Below, piece by piece: positions 1 through 8,303 of a DNA stretch of 64,000 nt. Source of the stretch: Verrucomicrobiota bacterium (GTDB lineage: Bacteria > Verrucomicrobiota > Verrucomicrobiia > Opitutales > Opitutaceae); contig JACRQG010000008.1 of NCBI GenBank assembly GCA_016222805.1, positions 1 through 64,000 of the forward strand, in the 5' to 3' direction. The translations under genes and the position numbers were made by a program. Each line of letters starts with the position of its first letter. Within the stretch, counting starts at the first letter, position 1. The notes beneath the pieces were generated by a model that worked only from the letters and a program-made list of their open reading frames with translations, was not told the origin of the DNA and made no database searches.

Positions 1-1209
1 GCCGCCACGCGTCGCCGACTGCGAAGCGAGGGCAAACGCCGGGATCCCGAGACTGATCGGGATATTGGCGTCGGTGCTGCCGGTGTTCCAGACCGGCACC
101 TTGCCAAACGCCTTCATCGTCGCCGTGACCTGCCGCAGTTCCAGGGTGTCCGGCGCCGTCACCCCCGAGGGGCGGTCACCCATCAATTTCGACTCGACCG
201 ACACCCGGCCAAACGTCGTCGCCCGCGTCGCGTTCTCCTCCGCCACCGCATCGGCGACGAGGCGCAAAAAACTCGCCTCCACCTTCCGGAGTTCCTCCGG
301 GGACACGGACCGCAGATCCACCTCCATGGCGACCTCGTGCGGAATCGAATTCACCGACGTGCCCCCGCTGATGACCCCGACATTGTAGGACACCTTGGGG
401 TGGCGGGGCACCGTCAACCGGCCGAGCGCGGCGATCGCGTTGCCCATCGCAAAGGCCGGGCTGACCTGCCCAAACGCGCCCCAACTGTGCCCGCCCGGCC
501 CCTTGAAGGTCACCCGGTACCGCCGGCTGCCGAGGGCCCCGTTGGTCACGAGGTCGTTGTTGCCCCCGTCGATCGAGATGAAGCGCCGGATGCGATCCTT
601 CCACGGACTGCGGGTGAACAGGTACCGCACGCCGCGCAGGTCTCCCGGGCCTTCCTCGCCCACGTTGCCGATGAAGAGGATGTCGCCCGGAGTCTCGACC
701 CCCGCCCCTCGCATCGCGCGAATGGCCGCGAGCAGAAACGCCAGTCCGCGCGTGTCGTCGCCGATGCCCGGGGCCATCAGGCGCGTGCCGTCCCGCTTCA
801 CCTTTACGTCCGTGCCCTCGGGAAACACCGTGTCGAGATGCGCCGCGACCGCGAGCAACGGCGCCGATCCTCCCGGACGTCCGCGCCAAAGACCGAGCAC
901 ATTGCCCTCCGCATCGGTCGTCACGTCCGCCAGCCCGACCTCCCGCAGGAGCCGGGCGTAGGCGGCGGCGCGTTGCTCCTCCTTGAACGGGGGCGCCGGA
1001 ATCTCGGTCAGGTGGATGAGGTCCTGCTCGAACCGCCCGAAGTCCCGGGCGAAACCCGCCACCGCCGCCCGGAAGGCCGGCGACGCCACCAGGCGCTGGG
1101 CCCGGATCTCCTCGGCCGGGAGTCCGCTCTCCTCCGCGGCCTGGAGCAGGCCCAGGAGACTCGCAGCGCCCAGCCAGAGGCCTTTCGTGAGGGTACGACG
1201 AAAACGCAT
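1..1209 (-). CDS. M20-family metallopeptidase, secreted (C-terminus beyond window edge)
   Basis: A zinc-dependent exopeptidase or deacylase of the M20 (tripeptide aminopeptidase/carboxypeptidase G2-like) family. I translated it from the minus strand. It begins with a hydrophobic leader (about residues 1-24), so it is probably exported. Metal-site motifs are visible: HLD at 124-126, GIGDD at 148-152 and GEEGPGD starting at 184 with the usual catalytic Glu pair. The inserted dimerisation domain carries PGGHSWG (about 243-249). The reading frame is open to the window boundary, so the last part, including the final metal-binding His, is missing. It lies 57 bp downstream of the SpmAB-like gene on the same strand and may be co-transcribed with it. 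Substrate unknown. Confidence 0.85.
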   Translation of the reverse strand, partial: MRFRRTLTKGLWLGAASLLGLLQAAEESGLPAEEIRAQRLVASPAFRAAVAGFARDFGRFEQDLIHLTEIPAPPFKEEQRAAAYARLLREVGLADVTTDAEGNVLGLWRGRPGGSAPLLAVAAHLDTVFPEGTDVKVKRDGTRLMAPGIGDDTRGLAFLLAAIRAMRGAGVETPGDILFIGNVGEEGPGDLRGVRYLFTRSPWKDRIRRFISIDGGNNDLVTNGALGSRRYRVTFKGPGGHSWGAFGQVSPAFAMGNAIAALGRLTVPRHPKVSYNVGVISGGTSVNSIPHEVAMEVDLRSVSPEELRKVEASFLRLVADAVAEENATRATTFGRVSVESKLMGDRPSGVTAPDTLELRQVTATMKAFGKVPVWNTGSTDANIPISLGIPAFALASQSATRGG

Positions 1210-1266
1210 CGCGCGATGAGCGGGAAATCACCCGCGCACGTCAATCACCGCCTGCGGCGCCACTGG

Positions 1267-2667
1267 CTAGCCGAACATCAGCCGGCAGATCACCACCGAG
1301 GCCACCACGCCCGCGAGGTCCGCGATCAGGCCGGCCGCCACGGCGTGGCGCGTCCGCCGCACGGCCACCGCTCCGAAATACACCGCGATGACATAGAAGG
1401 TCGTCTCCGTGCTGCCGAAGATGGTTCCGGCCATCCGGGTGACGAGGTCGTCCGGCCCGAGGCGCTGCACGATTTCGACGAACAAGCCCGTGGTCGCGCT
1501 CCCGCTCAGCGGCCGCACCAGCACCATCGGCAGGAGATCCGGCGGAAACCCGAGTGGCGTGAGCAGCGGCGCGAGGATGCTTTTTAGGGCCTCGATGCCA
1601 CCGGCCCCGCGGAACATCCCGATCGCCACCAGAATCGCGACGAGGAACGGAATGATCCGCAAGGCGACGCCGAATCCTTCCTTCGCCCCCTCGACGAACT
1701 CCTCGTAGACCTTCACGCCCCGGAGCGCCGCGTAGAACGGGAAAAAGAGCAGCAGGAACGGCACGGCGAGGAGCGAGAGCGTGCCGACGGCGCGCAGCGC
1801 GAGGTGCTGGCCGGACGTATCCTCCCAGGCCGGCAGCTTCACGTTCTCGGGAAAAATCCGGGTGTGCAGGGCTGCGGTGACCTCGCGGTAGCTGGCCGGC
1901 GCCAGGGAAATCCAGAGCGCCAGCCCCGCGAAGGCGGCCAGCAGCACCCACAGCGCCAGCCGGCCGCGGGTCGTCAGCGGTGCCGGCTCCGGCGCCACCA
2001 CCTCGGCGGGCTCCGCTCCCTCCCCAACCGGGCCGGCGTTTCCGGCGGCGACCGCCGCCGGGCTGGCGGGGGCGGCCGGAAGGCGGAAGACGCGCCAGTT
2101 CTCCATCCACTTCACCGCCGTGATGCCGGCGACGGTTGAGCAAATCGTCGCCAGCAGCGACGTGCCGACAATCGCGGTCGGGTCCTGGGAGCGCTGGGTG
2201 GCGAGGATGGCGATCGCCGTGGTCGGCAGCAGCTGGATGCTGCTGGTGTTGATCGCGAGGAAGGTGCACATCGCGTTGGTCGCGGTGCCCGGGTTCCGGT
2301 TGAGGGTTTCCAGATCGCGCATGGCGCGGAGGCCGAGGGGCGTCGCGGCGTTGGCGAGGCCGAGCATGTTGGCCGCCATGTTCATCAGCATCGATCCCAT
2401 CGCCGGGTGCTCGGCCGGCACGTCGGGAAACAGGCGTCGCATCACCGGGCGCAGGGCGCGGGCCAGGATCTGCACGAGCCCGCTCCGCTCGGCCAGGCGC
2501 ATCACGCCGAGCCACAACGCCATGATCCCGGCCAGCGGCAGCGCGATCTTCATCACGGCCGTGTCGGCCATCTGGAACGCGCTCTCCGTCACCTCGCGCA
2601 ACCGCCCCGTGGCGCCGCCGATGACGACGGCCAGCAGGACCAGGGCGAGCCAGAGGGCGTTCAGCAT
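1267..2667 (-). CDS. Fused SpmA-SpmB-like nucleoside-recognition (Gate) membrane protein
   Basis: A polytopic membrane protein of 466 residues that joins the two halves normally encoded as SpmA (N-terminal; GIMALWLGVMRLAE and NMAANMLGLANAATPLGL motifs, about 48-125) and SpmB (C-terminal; ALRIIPFLVAILVAIGMFR and SGSATTGLF, about 290-380). The halves are linked by an Ala/Pro/Glu-rich soluble stretch at about 205-230. In spore formers SpmA/B act in spore core dehydration. In non-sporulating bacteria the fused form has no settled role, and the shared domain is named after nucleoside transporters. Its place downstream of deoC and aldehyde dehydrogenase genes would suit nucleoside or deoxyribose handling, but that is inference. 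The ATG start gives a membrane-ready N-terminus. Confidence 0.85.
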   Translation of the reverse strand: MLNALWLALVLLAVVIGGATGRLREVTESAFQMADTAVMKIALPLAGIMALWLGVMRLAERSGLVQILARALRPVMRRLFPDVPAEHPAMGSMLMNMAANMLGLANAATPLGLRAMRDLETLNRNPGTATNAMCTFLAINTSSIQLLPTTAIAILATQRSQDPTAIVGTSLLATICSTVAGITAVKWMENWRVFRLPAAPASPAAVAAGNAGPVGEGAEPAEVVAPEPAPLTTRGRLALWVLLAAFAGLALWISLAPASYREVTAALHTRIFPENVKLPAWEDTSGQHLALRAVGTLSLLAVPFLLLFFPFYAALRGVKVYEEFVEGAKEGFGVALRIIPFLVAILVAIGMFRGAGGIEALKSILAPLLTPLGFPPDLLPMVLVRPLSGSATTGLFVEIVQRLGPDDLVTRMAGTIFGSTETTFYVIAVYFGAVAVRRTRHAVAAGLIADLAGVVASVVICRLMFG

Positions 2668-2715
2668 CGCCGGCGAATTCAGCCCGCCCGCCGCTCCGCG
2701 GCGAGCAGAAAGCGG

Positions 2716-3582
2716 TCAGGCCCCGATCGGGTGCCAGGTGGTCTTGAACTCCACGAAGTCGCGGATCGCGTAAAGGCTCTGGGCGGCGTCGGCCAGCCAG
2801 GCCCGGTCCGGGCCCGCCGCCGTGAAGCGCACCCGCTTCACGCTCTCCGCCGCGCCCAGATCGATCGCCTGGCGCTCCTCGTCCGTCGCCACCGCGCTGA
2901 TTGCCCGCAGGTGCGCGTGCGTCGCGAAGGTCGGCACGAGCTCCTTGCGGAAACCGGTCAGCAGGTTGACCACGCCGCCCGGCAGATCGCTCGTCGCGAG
3001 CATCTCCCCCAGCAGGACGGCGGGATACGGCGTCGCCTCCGAGGCCAGCGCCACCACCGTGTTGCCGCTCACGATCACCGGAGCCACGAGCGAAACGAGC
3101 CCGAGCAGGGCGGGGGTGTCCGGCGCGATCACCCCGACGACGCCCATCGGCTCCGTGACCGTGAAGTTGAAGTACGGCGCCGCCACCGGGTTCACGTTGC
3201 CGAGCACCTGCTCGTACTTGTCGGCCCAGCCGGCGTAGTAGATCAGGCGATCGGTGGTGGCATCAACCTCCCGGGCGGCGGCGGCCTTGGCGGCGCCAAA
3301 CCGCATCAAGGTGTCAATTATCTCGCCGCGGCGGGCCTCGAGCATCTCGCCGAGGCGGTAGAGGATCTGTCCGCGGTTGTAGGCGGTGCGACGCGCCCAG
3401 CCGGGCCCGGCCTTGGCCGCGGCCTCGACGGCATTGCGCAGGTCCTTGCGCGTGCACTGCGGGATGTTGGCGAAGAACTCCCCGGCCGCGTCGCGGATCG
3501 GGAAGGTGCGGCCGCTCTCGGATCGGATGAACGCCCCGCCGACATACGGCTTCGGGGTTTTGGTGACAGGCAGTCGGGACAT
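2716..3582 (-). CDS. Short aldehyde dehydrogenase-like protein without catalytic Cys (ALDH16 C-terminal-domain-like)
   Basis: At 288 residues this covers only the N-terminal, cofactor-fold part of an aldehyde dehydrogenase. It has a YAGWADKYEQ segment like the one in the neighbouring ALDH and an EPMGVVGVIAPDTPALL stretch where active enzymes have the PWNFP loop. It has no catalytic-Cys region and no oligomerisation tail, so it is probably not an active dehydrogenase alone. ALDH16 enzymes consist of a normal ALDH domain followed by a truncated pseudo-ALDH domain of about this size. With the full ALDH just upstream in the operon, this looks like a split ALDH16. The start (MSRLPVTK) was chosen because the upstream in-frame Met lies inside the inserted cassette repeat. 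An independent remnant is the alternative. Confidence 0.75.
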   Translation of the reverse strand: MSRLPVTKTPKPYVGGAFIRSESGRTFPIRDAAGEFFANIPQCTRKDLRNAVEAAAKAGPGWARRTAYNRGQILYRLGEMLEARRGEIIDTLMRFGAAKAAAAREVDATTDRLIYYAGWADKYEQVLGNVNPVAAPYFNFTVTEPMGVVGVIAPDTPALLGLVSLVAPVIVSGNTVVALASEATPYPAVLLGEMLATSDLPGGVVNLLTGFRKELVPTFATHAHLRAISAVATDEERQAIDLGAAESVKRVRFTAAGPDRAWLADAAQSLYAIRDFVEFKTTWHPIGA

Positions 3583-3590
3583 AGGATTCA

Positions 3591-4023
3591 AACCACGAAT
3601 TAACACGAATTCACACGAAGCTTTACAGTACGAGGCGCTCCCATTCGAGCTTGGGGCGCCGGAAGTTCAGAATCAGGGCGACCCTCAGTCCGGTGATCCG
3701 AAGGTAATTGAGAACCTGCCCTCGTTCATGATCGGAAATCCGGTCGATCACTTTGGTGTCCACCACCACGGACTGCCCGGCAATCAGGTCGGGCACAAAT
3801 TCGGATACCTGGACTCCCTTGTACATCACCTTGAAGGCCCGTTGCTGGTCGCACTTGATGGCGCGGAGGCCGAGTTCGACCACCAAGGCGTTTTCATAGG
3901 GCTTCTCATGCAAACCATGGCCGAGAGTATTCAAGACCTCCAACGCGGCGCCGACGATCGCGTAGACCAATTCGCGATGCAGCAACGCGTCGGATTCGTG
4001 TCCCTTCGTGTCCATTGGTGGTT
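3591..4023 (-). mobile_element. GxxExxY cassette with imperfect 30-bp terminal inverted repeats
   Basis: The plus-strand left end (3591-3620) and the reverse complement of the right end (3994-4023) match at 23 of 30 positions when aligned without gaps. Both begin AACCAC and both contain two ACACGAA units. The only gene between them is the GxxExxY protein. The right repeat overlaps the stop codon of the upstream ALDH (TGA at 4023-4025), and the left repeat ends 8 bp from the start codon of the short ALDH. The element therefore sits exactly in the junction of two otherwise adjacent operon genes. No target-site duplication was confirmed. Confidence 0.6.
3623..4015 (-). CDS. GxxExxY protein (PD-(D/E)XK nuclease-like)
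   Basis: A 130-residue protein of the GxxExxY family. The signature GLHEKPY lies at 34-40 (G34, E37, Y40). A nuclease-type metal site follows: PD at 75-76 and DTK at 86-88, matching the PD...DxK pattern. The family is common in environmental bacteria and has no settled function; its fold belongs to the restriction-endonuclease-like superfamily. Here it is the sole gene of a repeat-bounded cassette set between two ALDH genes on the same strand, so it is probably expressed by readthrough. Nothing links it to aldehyde metabolism, and I treat it as cargo or a driver of the mobile element. Confidence 0.85.
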   Translation of the reverse strand: MDTKGHESDALLHRELVYAIVGAALEVLNTLGHGLHEKPYENALVVELGLRAIKCDQQRAFKVMYKGVQVSEFVPDLIAGQSVVVDTKVIDRISDHERGQVLNYLRITGLRVALILNFRRPKLEWERLVL

Positions 4024-5537
4024 CATGTCAGGCGGCAGTAGTCGAGCAGACCTTGGCGGCCGCCTTCGCGGCCGAAGCCGCTTTCCTTGTAGCCGCCAAA
4101 CGGAGACGTCGGGTCGAACTTGTTGAAGGTGTTGGCCCAGACCACGCCCGCCTTCAGCTCCGTCGAGAGCTTGAGGATGCGCGAGCCCTTGTCGGTCCAC
4201 ACGCCGGCGCTGAGGCCGTAGGCCGTGTTGTTCGCCTTCTCCACCGCCTCTTCGATCGTCCGGAAGGTCAGGATGCTCAGCACGGGCCCGAAGATCTCCT
4301 CCCGCGCGATGCGGTGGCTCTGCGTCACCCCGGTGAAGATCGTCGGCGGCAGGTAGAAACCCTTCGCCGGCCGGCGGAACGGCGGCTGCCACATCTCCGC
4401 CCCCTCCTGCACCCCCGAATCGAGATAACCCTGGATGCTCTCCAGCTGATCGCGCGAGACGATCGCCCCGACGTCCGTGTTCTTGTCGAGCGGGTTGCCG
4501 ACCCGCAGCACGCGCAGGCGCGTCTTTAGCTTGGCGACCACCTGCTCCGCCACCGGCTCGTGCACCAGCAGCCGCGAACCCGCGCAGCACACCTGGCCCT
4601 GGTTGAAGAAGATCCCGTTGACGATGCCCTCCACCGCCTGATCGAGCGGCGCGTCGTCAAACACGATGTTCGCCGCCTTGCCGCCGAGTTCCATCGTCAT
4701 CCGCTTCCCCCGGCCCGCCACCGACCGCATGATCACCTTGCCCACCTCCGTGGAACCGGTGAACGCGATCTTCGCCGTCGCCGGGTGCGCCATCAGGTAG
4801 CCGCCGGTGGAGCCCGGGCCGGTCACGACGTTGACCACGCCCGGCGGCAGGCCGGCATCCTGGACAATCTCCGCCAGCTTCACCGCGGTGATCGGTGTGT
4901 TGGAGGCCGGCTTGATCACCACGCAGTTCCCCGCCGCGAGGGCCGGGGCGATCTTCCACGACAGCATGAGCAGCGGGAAATTCCACGGGATCACCTGCCC
5001 CACGACCCCGATCGGGGCCACCCGCCGGCCGGGCGCCAGGTACTCGAGCTTGTCCGCCCAACCGGCGTGGTAGAAGAAGTGCGCCGCGGCCATCGGCACG
5101 TCGAAGTCGCGCGTCTCGCGGATGGGCTTGCCGTTGTCCATCGTCTCCGCGACCGCAAACTCCCGCGCGCGATCCTGCAGGAGGCGGGCGAGGCGGTAGA
5201 TGTACTTCGCGCGCTCCCGGCCCGGCATCCGGCCCCAGGTCGTGTCGAAGGCCCGCGTGGCCGCGGCGCAGGCGGCGTCGACATCGGCCGCGCCGCCCAG
5301 GGCGAGTTCGGCGAGCTTCTGCTCGTTGCCGGGATTGATCGAGTCGAAGTACTTTCCGCCCGCCGGCGGCACAAACTTCCCGTCGATGAAGAGCTCGTAA
5401 CGCGCCTTCAGCTTGGGATCCGCCGTCTCCGGCGACGGATCGTACTCCCAGAGGTCGCCGAAGATCAGCTCGGGCGCCGGACGGGCGGAGCGGGTGGCGG
5501 GACGCGTGGTTTTCTTGGCGGTGGCGGACGTGGCCAT
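4023..5537 (-). CDS. NAD(P)-dependent aldehyde dehydrogenase (ALDH16 N-terminal-domain-like)
   Basis: A full-length aldehyde dehydrogenase of 504 residues. Visible motifs are PWNFPLLMLSWKIAPALAAGN, including the oxyanion-hole Asn; the cofactor loop FTGSTEVGK; the general-base Glu in MELGGK (about 283); the nucleophile in NQGQVCCAGSR (about 319); and EEIFGPV. Next to deoC its probable job is oxidising acetaldehyde, released from deoxyribose 5-phosphate, to acetate. I chose the MATSATAKK start: longer in-frame starts run into intergenic palindromic repeats whose translation (GGATSPRG, GGVAPPT) is not protein-like. The tail CRLT ends at a TGA overlapped by the right end of the GxxExxY cassette. 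The N-terminal 25 residues are Ala/Thr/Lys-rich, and I see no signal peptide. Confidence 0.9.
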   Translation of the reverse strand: MATSATAKKTTRPATRSARPAPELIFGDLWEYDPSPETADPKLKARYELFIDGKFVPPAGGKYFDSINPGNEQKLAELALGGAADVDAACAAATRAFDTTWGRMPGRERAKYIYRLARLLQDRAREFAVAETMDNGKPIRETRDFDVPMAAAHFFYHAGWADKLEYLAPGRRVAPIGVVGQVIPWNFPLLMLSWKIAPALAAGNCVVIKPASNTPITAVKLAEIVQDAGLPPGVVNVVTGPGSTGGYLMAHPATAKIAFTGSTEVGKVIMRSVAGRGKRMTMELGGKAANIVFDDAPLDQAVEGIVNGIFFNQGQVCCAGSRLLVHEPVAEQVVAKLKTRLRVLRVGNPLDKNTDVGAIVSRDQLESIQGYLDSGVQEGAEMWQPPFRRPAKGFYLPPTIFTGVTQSHRIAREEIFGPVLSILTFRTIEEAVEKANNTAYGLSAGVWTDKGSRILKLSTELKAGVVWANTFNKFDPTSPFGGYKESGFGREGGRQGLLDYCRLT

Positions 5538-5618
5538 GGTGGCGAAAGGGTTGAAAGGGGAAGGGTGGTACCCGGCAGGCGAAAACTCAGGTAAGACTAC
5601 ACGTGAGACGTCTCTGGT

Positions 5619-5694
5619 TGTAGGCGGGGCGACCCCGCCCCGCGTGGTCGACATCGCGATCCGGTTCCCGCGGGGCGAGGTCGCCCCGCCCACA
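5619..5694. repeat. Pair of oppositely oriented REP palindromes
   Basis: Copy one (5619-5644) reads TGTAGGCGGGGCG then its near-complement. Copy two (5669-5694) is the same unit inverted, ending CCCACA. They fill the gap between deoC and the ALDH gene, and are the largest structure in this 226-bp interval. They could affect mRNA stability between the two genes or act as an attenuator. Confidence 0.75.
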
Positions 5695-5763
5695 GGGGAA
5701 GTGCGAGATGCGGCGGTGAGCTCCCACGATGGTTCGGTTCCTCCGTTGGTTCCGGGCCCGCGT

Positions 5764-6705
5764 TCAGTAGCTCTCCGTCGCCTCGCTGAAGTAGTACGGG
5801 GCCTGGTACGCGCCGGTGCGTTCCTTCTCGATCTGCCGCAGGAGGTCGTTGAGCAGCGCGCTGGCCCCGAACCGGTAGCGTTCGTTGGTCAGCCAGGCAT
5901 CGCCCAGCGTCTCCTTCACCGCGATGAGGAACTGCAGCGCCTGTTTCGCCGTGCGGATGCCGCCGGCGGGTTTCATGCCGATGGCGATGCCCGTATCGAG
6001 ATAGAAATCACGGATCGCCTCCAGCATCACCTGGTTGTTGCCCAGCGTGGCATTGAGCGAGGTCTTGCCGGTGCTGGTCTTGATGAAGTCGCCCTCGCGG
6101 ATCACGCGCATGGCGAGGAAGGACGCGGCGCGGATGTTGTCGTAGGTTTCCAGCTCGCTCACCTCGAGGATCACCTTGAGCGCGGCGTCGCCGCAGGCCT
6201 GGACCACCGCGGCAATCTCATCCTGCATCCGGCCGAATTCACCCGCCAGGAAGGCCCCGCGGTTGATCACCATGTCGATTTCGTCCGCGCCGTCCGCCAC
6301 CGCCTGCCGCACTTCGCCGAGCCGCGTCTTGAGGGGCGCCTGGCCGCTGGGAAATGCCGTGGCCACCGAGGCGATCCGCACCGGGGTGTCGGCGCCGAGG
6401 GCACGCCGCGCCGCCCGGACCATCGCCGGATAGACGCAGACCGCGGCCACGGAAGGGACACCGGGGTTCTCGTGCGGCCGCTGCGCCTTGCGGCAGAGCG
6501 AAGCCACCTTGCCGGGCGTGTCCTTGCCCTCGAGCGTGGTGAGGTCGACCATCGAGACGGCGAGCTGCAGGCCCTTCAGCTTGGAGGCCTTCTTGATCGA
6601 GCGTGTGGCATACTTGGCCACCCGCTCCTCGACACCCACCTGATCCACGGTGCCGACTTCATCGAAAAGCCGCCGAAACGCGGCCGGGGAGGACTGGGCG
6701 AGCAT
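5764..6705 (-). CDS. deoC: Deoxyribose-phosphate aldolase
   Basis: Cleaves 2-deoxy-D-ribose 5-phosphate to acetaldehyde and glyceraldehyde 3-phosphate by a Schiff-base mechanism. The 313-residue protein shows the class I aldolase hallmarks: ADEIDMVINRGAFLAG, KVILEVSELET, the Schiff-base segment DFIKTSTGK (Lys at about 207) and the second active-site Lys in KPAGGIRT (about 243). The N-terminus is extended by about 60 residues compared with short bacterial DeoC, as in the longer DeoC type. It is the first gene of a minus-strand run with an acetaldehyde-competent ALDH downstream, a sensible deoxynucleoside catabolic module. The gap to that ALDH contains REP palindromes. Confidence 0.95.
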   Translation of the reverse strand: MLAQSSPAAFRRLFDEVGTVDQVGVEERVAKYATRSIKKASKLKGLQLAVSMVDLTTLEGKDTPGKVASLCRKAQRPHENPGVPSVAAVCVYPAMVRAARRALGADTPVRIASVATAFPSGQAPLKTRLGEVRQAVADGADEIDMVINRGAFLAGEFGRMQDEIAAVVQACGDAALKVILEVSELETYDNIRAASFLAMRVIREGDFIKTSTGKTSLNATLGNNQVMLEAIRDFYLDTGIAIGMKPAGGIRTAKQALQFLIAVKETLGDAWLTNERYRFGASALLNDLLRQIEKERTGAYQAPYYFSEATESY

Positions 6706-6791
6706 GCGGGGACTATCGTGAGGCCGCGGCTGAAAACAAACGAAAAGTCCCCGGCGGCCCAGCCGCCGGAGGCAGCCCGGTCATTGTACCC

Positions 6792-6815
6792 CGCGGGGCG
6801 AGGGCACCCCGCCTA
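6792..6815 (-). repeat. Single REP palindrome copy
   Basis: CGCGGGGCGAGGGCACCCCG followed by CCTAC is the inverted orientation of the family. It lies between the end of the FG-GAP gene and the start of deoC. Confidence 0.6.
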
Positions 6816-6826
6816 CCGGAGGGCCT

Positions 6827-8065
6827 CTACTTGCCGTCGTTCCAGAGGATGTGCGTGCCGCTCTTGCCCGCGCAGATGATGTCCTTCCAGCCGTTGCCAT
6901 CGAGGTCGGCCAGGCGGATCTGCAGGCCGATGCCGGGTCCGCCGTCGGCGAGCATGTGCTTGGTGAAACGCTTTTCGGCCGCGTTCCACTTGTACATCGC
7001 CACGCAGCCCGGCTCGTTGTCGCCCGGGTCATTGCCGCTGTGCGCCCGCACGCGCCGGCCCGTGATCAACTCGGGCTTCCCGTCCTGGTCGATGTCCTCC
7101 CAGACGAGGCAGTGGTTCTGCGAGATCTTGTCGTCGATCACGAAGTGCCGCCAGTTCGTGCTGCCGTCCTTGTTGGCGTCCTTCTGCTCCTCCCAGTACA
7201 GGCCGTAGTTGTGGCCGTGGCCCCAGATGATGTCGTTGCGGCCGTCGCCGTTGAGGTCGACGACGATCATCGGCGTGCTGGCGTGCGGCCAGGTCCAGTC
7301 GGGACGCCGCCGCCATTGCTGCGTGGTCGCCCCGGTCTTCGGGCGTTCGTACCAGCCGTTGCCGTAGATGAGGTCCTCTAGGCCGTCACCATTGATGTCA
7401 CCGAAGCCGATGCCATGGCCGTTCACGAACGGTCCGCTGGCCTGGATCATCCACGGGGCCAGGATGGGTTCGCCCTGGGCTCCCTTGGCGAAGCGATAGG
7501 CCATCACGGCGTTCATCGGGCCGTACGAGTTGACGACATACTCCGGCACGCCGTCCCCATCCATGTCGCGCAGGGCCGTCCACTCGTTCTGCGCCAGCTT
7601 GGTCTCCACCAGGAGGTGCTGCTTCCACATCGCGCCCTGCTTCAACCCCTCGGCGCCGGGGTTTTCGTACCAGAACACGCGCGTGTCCATGAAGGCGCCG
7701 GAAACGATGTCCGGAAACCCGTCGCCGTTCACGTCGTAGGCATGCTCGCCGCAATTGGTGAGGTAGTCCTTGCCGAACGGCTCCAGCTTGCGCAGCGGGC
7801 GCTTGGTCTTGAAATCGGGTCCGGCGTACCAGTATTCGCCGGCGCTGATGTCGAGCTTGCCGTCGCGGTTGAAGTCGGCGACGGCGCAGCCCTCGTTGTT
7901 GTCGAGGTGCAACTGCTGCACACGGATCTTGAGGGCGGTCGCCGGCCCTTTCTTGGCCGCCCCCTTGGCGCCCTTGGGCGCATCGGCGGCGGAAAGGGCG
8001 GTCGGCAGGACGGCGACCAGCAGGGCCGCCACGCCAACCAGGGGAGACAACGAGGGGATCTTCAT
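6827..8065 (-). CDS. Secreted FG-GAP/VCBS repeat protein
   Basis: A 412-residue exported protein. The start MKIPSLSPLV was chosen because it gives a clean signal peptide ending near ALSAADA; longer in-frame starts give Arg/Ala-rich, non-leader sequence. After a Lys/Ala-rich linker come about seven FG-GAP-type blades, each with a calcium-binding loop, for example DFNRDGKLD, DVNGDGFPD, DMDGDGVPE, DINGDGLED, DLNGDGRND, DIDQDGKPE and DLDGNGWKD. The repeat number fits a seven-bladed propeller. Many close repeats include WYAGPDF/WYER-like segments, typical of family members abundant in Verrucomicrobiota and Planctomycetota. The ligand is unknown; a carbohydrate- or protein-binding surface role is likely. 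It lies upstream of deoC on the same strand, with no obvious functional link. Confidence 0.85.
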   Translation of the reverse strand: MKIPSLSPLVGVAALLVAVLPTALSAADAPKGAKGAAKKGPATALKIRVQQLHLDNNEGCAVADFNRDGKLDISAGEYWYAGPDFKTKRPLRKLEPFGKDYLTNCGEHAYDVNGDGFPDIVSGAFMDTRVFWYENPGAEGLKQGAMWKQHLLVETKLAQNEWTALRDMDGDGVPEYVVNSYGPMNAVMAYRFAKGAQGEPILAPWMIQASGPFVNGHGIGFGDINGDGLEDLIYGNGWYERPKTGATTQQWRRRPDWTWPHASTPMIVVDLNGDGRNDIIWGHGHNYGLYWEEQKDANKDGSTNWRHFVIDDKISQNHCLVWEDIDQDGKPELITGRRVRAHSGNDPGDNEPGCVAMYKWNAAEKRFTKHMLADGGPGIGLQIRLADLDGNGWKDIICAGKSGTHILWNDGK

Positions 8066-8303
8066 GAGGGGCAGGATGAGCAGGAGGATCCCATCGTTGC
8101 CGCTTCGGATGCCGGCTGGCAACTGCGCATCGCGGACCCGCGCGAAATTCGAGTCGCCAGGCGAAGGCGCAAAGAGCGCGGAGGAAGCCCCAGGGCAAAG
8201 GATGGATCTACCCGCCTCTCTTGGCCTCTTCGGGGCCCCCTTTTCGCGACAGGCCGGTACCCCACAGTTGCCAACTTCCGTGACCCCGCTTTCTTCGCGC
8301 GCC

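Noticed and set aside
5538-5693. Longer start for the aldehyde dehydrogenase (52 extra residues)
   Set aside because: The extension is a translation of the REP palindromes and is not protein-like.
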